From: Kitasatospora sp. NBC_01250
GTDB lineage: Bacteria > Actinomycetota > Actinomycetes > Streptomycetales > Streptomycetaceae
Direction of reading: 5' to 3'
Assembly: GCF_036226465.1 (NCBI RefSeq)
Contig: NZ_CP108476.1
Location: forward strand, 8,246,001-8,310,000
DNA length: 64,000 bases
The notes under the pieces: model-generated
Told to the model about the DNA's origin: nothing
The model's database searches: none
What the model saw: the letters and a program-made list of their open reading frames with translations, nothing else
Translations under genes and position numbers: made by a program
In this document: positions 60,675 to 64,000 of the stretch, in pieces
Layout of the letters: every line of letters begins with the position of its first letter
Numbering within the stretch: position 1 is the stretch's first letter

Positions 60675-61181
60675 ATGGACATCGAACTCGTTCCGGTCAC
60701 CGCCGAGGGCAGGCAGGTATTGGCGAACCTGATGCAGCTCTATCTGCACGACTTCTCGGAGCTGGACAACCGGGAGCTCTCCGCGGACGGGACCTTCGGC
60801 TACCCGTGGTTCGACGCCTACTTCACCAGCCCGGCCCGCGAACCGTACCTGATCCGGGTGGCCGGTCGGCCGGCGGGCTTCGCGCTGGTCCGTTGCGACG
60901 TGGCGGGGGACGAGGGGGCGTGGAACGTCAGCGAGTTCTTCGTGGTGCGCCGGTACCGCCGCCAGGGCGTGGCCGCCACCGCCGCGCGCCTGCTGTTCCA
61001 GCGGCACCCGGGACCCTGGACCCTCGCCTACCTCCACCACAACACGGCAGCCGCCCGCCTGTGGCCGGCGCTGGCCGCGGCGGTCGCCGACGGCGCCGTG
61101 CGCCACGAGGAGCAGCATCCGCCGGCCGTGCCGCTCGCGAAGTCCCGCCTGCGCTTCGAGGTGCCCGTCGCCACGGTCTGA
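60675..61181 (+). CDS. GNAT-family N-acetyltransferase
   Basis: A 168-residue acetyltransferase. MDIELVPVTAEGRQVLANLMQLYLHDFSE opens the fold; FALVRCDVAGD and WNVSEFFVVRRYRRQGVAATAARLLF form motif A with the acetyl-CoA loop (RRQGVAA). WTLAYLHHNTAAARLWPAL follows as motif B. The acceptor substrate is unknown. ATG 60675 was chosen; the frame stays open upstream through the CCGGAA array, which would add a basic low-complexity extension, but no family member needs it. Confidence 0.88.
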   Translation: MDIELVPVTAEGRQVLANLMQLYLHDFSELDNRELSADGTFGYPWFDAYFTSPAREPYLIRVAGRPAGFALVRCDVAGDEGAWNVSEFFVVRRYRRQGVAATAARLLFQRHPGPWTLAYLHHNTAAARLWPALAAAVADGAVRHEEQHPPAVPLAKSRLRFEVPVATV

Positions 61182-61354
61182 GCCCGCTGCCCGGGTCCGC
61201 GACCCGAGCCCCGAGCACGGGGCACGGGGCGGCGGCAGCCGGCTCCGGAGACCCTACTTTCGCCGAGACCCGCTCCTGGGTGAACACTCCTCCATAGACT
61301 GGCGGTTGAGGTCACCGAGCAGACTGCGATCCAAGGGATCTGGGGGCAGGGCGG

Positions 61355-63316
61355 ATGCCACAGGACGAACCACGCGAGGACATGGACCCGGCCACCGAAC
61401 GCGGCAGCCGGGAGGCGCCGCGCCCCGCGACCGTGCACGCCGCCTTCGAGGCGCAGGCGCGCCGGGACCCGCACGCCGTGGCGGTGCGGTGCGGCACCGA
61501 GCAGCTCAGCTACGGCGAACTCGACCGCAGGGCCGACCGGTTGGCCGCCGAGCTGCGGCACCTCGGACTGCCGCGCGGTGGCTTGGTGGTGGTGTCGCTG
61601 GGGCGCTCGCCGTTGGTCCTGGTCGCGATGCTCGGGGTGCTGAAGGCCGGCGGCGCCTACGTCCCGGTGGAGCCGACCGCGCCCGACCGGCTGCTGCGCC
61701 ACGTGCTGGCCAGGGCCGAGCCGTTCGTCGTGCTGACCGAGGAGGCGCACCGGGTCCGGCTGGCCGACGCCACTGACCGCCCGCTGCGCCTCCTGGACCG
61801 CGAGGCCCAGGCGCAAGCGCTGCCCGGCCCGCGCGCCGCCACGCCCGCGAGCGCCGCAGCAGCCGCCGCCGTGATCGACGCCGCAGTCGACGCCGCCGAC
61901 CTGGCCTGTGTCTTCTTCACCTCGGGCTCCACCGGCCTGCCAAAGGGTGCGCTGCTGGAGCACCGCAACCTGCTGAGCGCCTTCCACGGCTGGCAGCGGG
62001 AGCTCGGGCTGACCCCGGCCGACCGCCATCTGCAGAGCACCACCTTCGAGTTCGACGTGTTCACCGCCGACTGGCTGCGCGCCCTCTGCTCCGGCGGCTC
62101 GCTGATCATGTTCGAGCCCAACGTCACCCTGGACCGCACGCCCGACCTGGGCGCGCTCCACCAGCTCCTGACGACCCAGCAGGTCACCGTCGTCGGCATC
62201 AGCGCCCGGACGTTCCAGCGGCTCTACGCCCACGTCGGCCGGTTCGGGCTGTGGCTGGGGTCGGTGCGGCTGCTTCTGGTGGGAGCCGAGAAGTGGTACC
62301 TGGACCGGCAGTTGGAGGTGCAGCAGTACCTGGGTGAGCAGGTCAGAGTGGTCAACAGCTACGGGACGGCCGAGGCCGGGATCGACAACCTGCACTTCGA
62401 ACCGGCCGATCTGCCGGGCCCGGTGACCCACCCCGAGCGGGTGTCGCTGATCGGCCGGCCTTATCCGGGGACGGAGGTCATGGTGGTCGACGCGGCCGGC
62501 CGGCCCGTCGGCCCCGGGGTGGTGGGGGAGATCCAGCTCGCCGGCGCGGTGGTCGGCCGCGGCTACCTCGGCGAGCCGGCGCTGACCGCGGCGCGGTTCC
62601 ACCCCGTCGACCTCCGCCCCGGCAGCCCGCTCTGCTACCGGACGGGGGACGCCGGGCGGCTGCGCGAGGACGGCCTGGTGGAGTACCTCGGCCGGCTCGA
62701 CACCAACGGCGGGGTCGAGGCGGTGGCCGAACTGGCCGAACTCGACGGCGTGTTGCGCTCCCATCCGCTGGTGGCCGAGAGCTGGGCGGCCGACATCGAG
62801 CTGATCCCGGTCGAGTCGGCCGAGGCCGGTGCGGCGCAGCGCCCGCTGGTGCGCGTGGGGTACGTGGTGCCGGTCGACCCCGAGGCGCCGTTCGACGCCG
62901 AGCAGGTGCGGGCCCACGCGGTCGAGCGGCTGCCCGGCGGCCGGGGACCGGAGGTGGTGGTGCCGCTGCCGGTGCTGCCCCGCACCCGGGCCGGCAAGGT
63001 GGATCGCGCTGGCCTGCCGCTGCCGGCCGCCCAGCAGCTCGAAGCCGCGGGCGCCGTGGCTGCCGGGAGTGCCAAGGGGGCCGGGGCGGTTCCGGTGGGT
63101 GCGGGACGCAAGGCGGCTGCTGGGGGCAAGGCGGGGGTGCCGCTCGGCAAGACCCGGGCGTCCGCGCTCAAGGGCCGGGCCGTGGGAGCCGGGCCGGCCG
63201 GAGCACTGGCGCGCCCGGCTCCGCAAAGGCGGGCGCGGTGGTGGCCGCTGCGCTGGTGGCCGGCCCGGCGACGACCCGGCCCGCCGCCTGCGGACCGCCC
63301 GCCCCGCACCCCGTAG
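61355..63316 (+). CDS. Free-standing NRPS-type adenylation protein
   Basis: A 653-residue AMP-forming enzyme. Core motifs: FFTSGSTGLPKGAL (A3, ~190), FEFDVFTADW (A4), NSYGTAEAG (A5), GEIQLAG and YRTGDAGRLREDG (A7) and PRTRAGKVDR with the catalytic Lys (A10, ~548). No carrier or condensation domain follows. The A8 segment after LGRLD is unusual: TNGGVEAVAELAEL replaces the normal QVKIRGxRIELGEIE. The pocket residues read D-V-A-R-L-V-S-I-D-K, which I cannot match to a known substrate; Asp235 is kept, so an amino acid is likely. The C-terminal ~90 residues are low complexity, then Trp/Arg-rich. ATG 61355. Stand-alone A proteins load carrier proteins in trans. Confidence 0.88.
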   Translation: MPQDEPREDMDPATERGSREAPRPATVHAAFEAQARRDPHAVAVRCGTEQLSYGELDRRADRLAAELRHLGLPRGGLVVVSLGRSPLVLVAMLGVLKAGGAYVPVEPTAPDRLLRHVLARAEPFVVLTEEAHRVRLADATDRPLRLLDREAQAQALPGPRAATPASAAAAAAVIDAAVDAADLACVFFTSGSTGLPKGALLEHRNLLSAFHGWQRELGLTPADRHLQSTTFEFDVFTADWLRALCSGGSLIMFEPNVTLDRTPDLGALHQLLTTQQVTVVGISARTFQRLYAHVGRFGLWLGSVRLLLVGAEKWYLDRQLEVQQYLGEQVRVVNSYGTAEAGIDNLHFEPADLPGPVTHPERVSLIGRPYPGTEVMVVDAAGRPVGPGVVGEIQLAGAVVGRGYLGEPALTAARFHPVDLRPGSPLCYRTGDAGRLREDGLVEYLGRLDTNGGVEAVAELAELDGVLRSHPLVAESWAADIELIPVESAEAGAAQRPLVRVGYVVPVDPEAPFDAEQVRAHAVERLPGGRGPEVVVPLPVLPRTRAGKVDRAGLPLPAAQQLEAAGAVAAGSAKGAGAVPVGAGRKAAAGGKAGVPLGKTRASALKGRAVGAGPAGALARPAPQRRARWWPLRWWPARRRPGPPPADRPPRTP

Positions 63317-63346
63317 CCCCGCACCCGATAGCGCCGCACCCTGTAG
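63304..63346. repeat. Three 15 bp repeats spanning the adenylation gene stop
   Basis: ccgcacYcYRtag recurs three times with a 15 bp period (63304, 63319 and 63334). The first copy contains the TAG stop codon of the adenylation gene, so the following two carry in-frame TAG codons as well. Confidence 0.75.
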
Positions 63347-63396
63347 CCCTGCTCACCGGCGTGGCGCTCAGCAGCAGGCGAGTCCGCTGGCGGTGC

Positions 63397-64000
63397 TCAG
63401 CGGACCAGGCCGGCGAAGAGCAGGCCGAGGTCCGCGTTGGCGGCGCGGACCAGAGCCTCGGCGGTGTCCAGTGCGGAGCGCGACCGCGCCGCGATGGCCA
63501 CCCCGACCGAGGGGATCGGGTCGAAGGCGGTGTCGGGCAGCGTCGGCAGCAGCAGGGCGCCGTGGCGCTCGCAGCGGCGGGCGAGCCGCTGCAGGTGGTC
63601 GAAGAGGTGCTCCTGGGCCAGCCGCGCGCCCAGCGGGAGCTCGTCCAGGACCCGGACGAGGTGACCGGGGCCGCGGACCCGGTCGAGCCGGGCCTTGATC
63701 ATGAAGGCGATGGCGGGGCCGGTCAGCCGCAGATTGGTCTCCATCGGGGCGAGCGTGCGGTCCGGGCCGGCGACGAAGTCGATGTCGTACCAGCCCCGGT
63801 AGCCCAGCCCGGCCAGCCTGCGCCCGACGTCCAGGCCGAACCGGGTGGCCCGCTCGGCGAGTTCGGGCGGCACCACATCCGGCCCCACGGTCGCACCCTG
63901 GTAGCCGGTGCCGGCCACGTGCATCACCGCCACGCCGACCGGATGGACGCCTCCGTCCCGGGCCACCACCGCGTCGAAGGTCAGGTCCCGCAGCTCGGTG
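63397..64000 (-). CDS. ATP-grasp peptide-ligase-like protein (5' part outside window)
   Basis: The visible part is the C-terminal ~200 residues of a leftward gene that starts beyond the right edge; the frame is open there. RGWYDIDFVAGPDRTLAPMETNLRLTG holds the Glu-x-Asn metal-binding end of an ATP-grasp domain, and the segment after it (GPGHLVRVLDELPLGARLAQEHLFDHLQ) resembles the PGM1-type C-terminal part of peptide ligases. PGM1 forms peptide bonds during pheganomycin synthesis. It converges with the adenylation gene; a peptide-type natural product locus may continue to the right. Confidence 0.65.
   Translation of the reverse strand, partial: TELRDLTFDAVVARDGGVHPVGVAVMHVAGTGYQGATVGPDVVPPELAERATRFGLDVGRRLAGLGYRGWYDIDFVAGPDRTLAPMETNLRLTGPAIAFMIKARLDRVRGPGHLVRVLDELPLGARLAQEHLFDHLQRLARRCERHGALLLPTLPDTAFDPIPSVGVAIAARSRSALDTAEALVRAANADLGLLFAGLVR

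Overview
This window looks like chromosomal DNA of a Streptomyces-like actinomycete (Streptomycetaceae). It has very high GC with G/C-saturated third codon positions, many GTG starts, GTGA/ATGA stop-start overlaps, and families typical of the group: an ECF42-type sigma factor with a DGPF partner, an MmyB-type regulator, an Rpf-like transglycosylase, DUF4193, a secreted I36-type inhibitor and a fused nitrate reductase-flavoprotein. All family calls come from reading motifs; no database search was run.

Left part (1-19.8 kb): the right end of a trans-acyltransferase polyketide/non-ribosomal peptide cluster. A megasynthase cut by the left edge reads [KS outside]-KR-cMT-ACP / C-A-PCP / KS-DH-KR-ACP / KS-KR-ACP / KS. 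The adenylation pocket reads close to the glycine code, no acyltransferase lies within the modules, and the last ketosynthase has lost the HGTGT histidine. It overlaps, by GTGA, a trans-acting protein with two acyltransferase-fold domains and a PfaD-type enoyl reductase. The first acyltransferase domain looks like a proofreading acyl hydrolase. A hairpin and a 7 x 14 bp repeat close the operon.

Middle (20-43 kb): housekeeping and accessory genes. These are a CPA1 antiporter; a TetR regulator facing a DUF4345-like gene broken by an in-frame TAG; a SHOCT protein; an MBL hydrolase; a divergent SDR/MmyB pair; an Otr(A)/Tet(M)-like ribosomal protection GTPase preceded by a 36-codon leader ORF; a RibD-like reductase; a dicarboxylate carrier with a divergent CitA/CitB-type two-component pair; a TetR regulator coupled to a Tet(X)-like flavin monooxygenase; an Rpf-like protein; a secreted S53 peptidase; a dienelactone hydrolase pair; and an ABC exporter pair.

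Right-middle (42.6-49.5 kb): a secreted three-repeat lectin, a glutathione peroxidase, then a lower-GC block with an operon Gfo/Idh/MocA - DegT aminotransferase - NUDIX - NUDIX. A large XRE-TPR regulator is transcribed away from it, followed by two small secreted proteins. The block looks like a compact transferred biosynthetic or modification island.

Right part (49.5-64 kb): an MFS carrier whose frame runs on antisense through a small secreted gene, an AraC regulator, the nitrate reductase/flavoprotein fusion, an I36-type secreted protein, the ECF42 sigma/DGPF pair, VOC, DUF4193 and GNAT genes, and at the edge a free-standing adenylation protein facing a partial ATP-grasp gene, possibly the start of another peptide-type pathway.

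Recurring features are long perfect hairpins after stop codons (typical streptomycete terminators) and short tandem repeats of about 15 bp at or just after several gene 3' ends. I saw no rRNA, CRISPR array or recognisable insertion sequence; tRNAs were not searched exhaustively.
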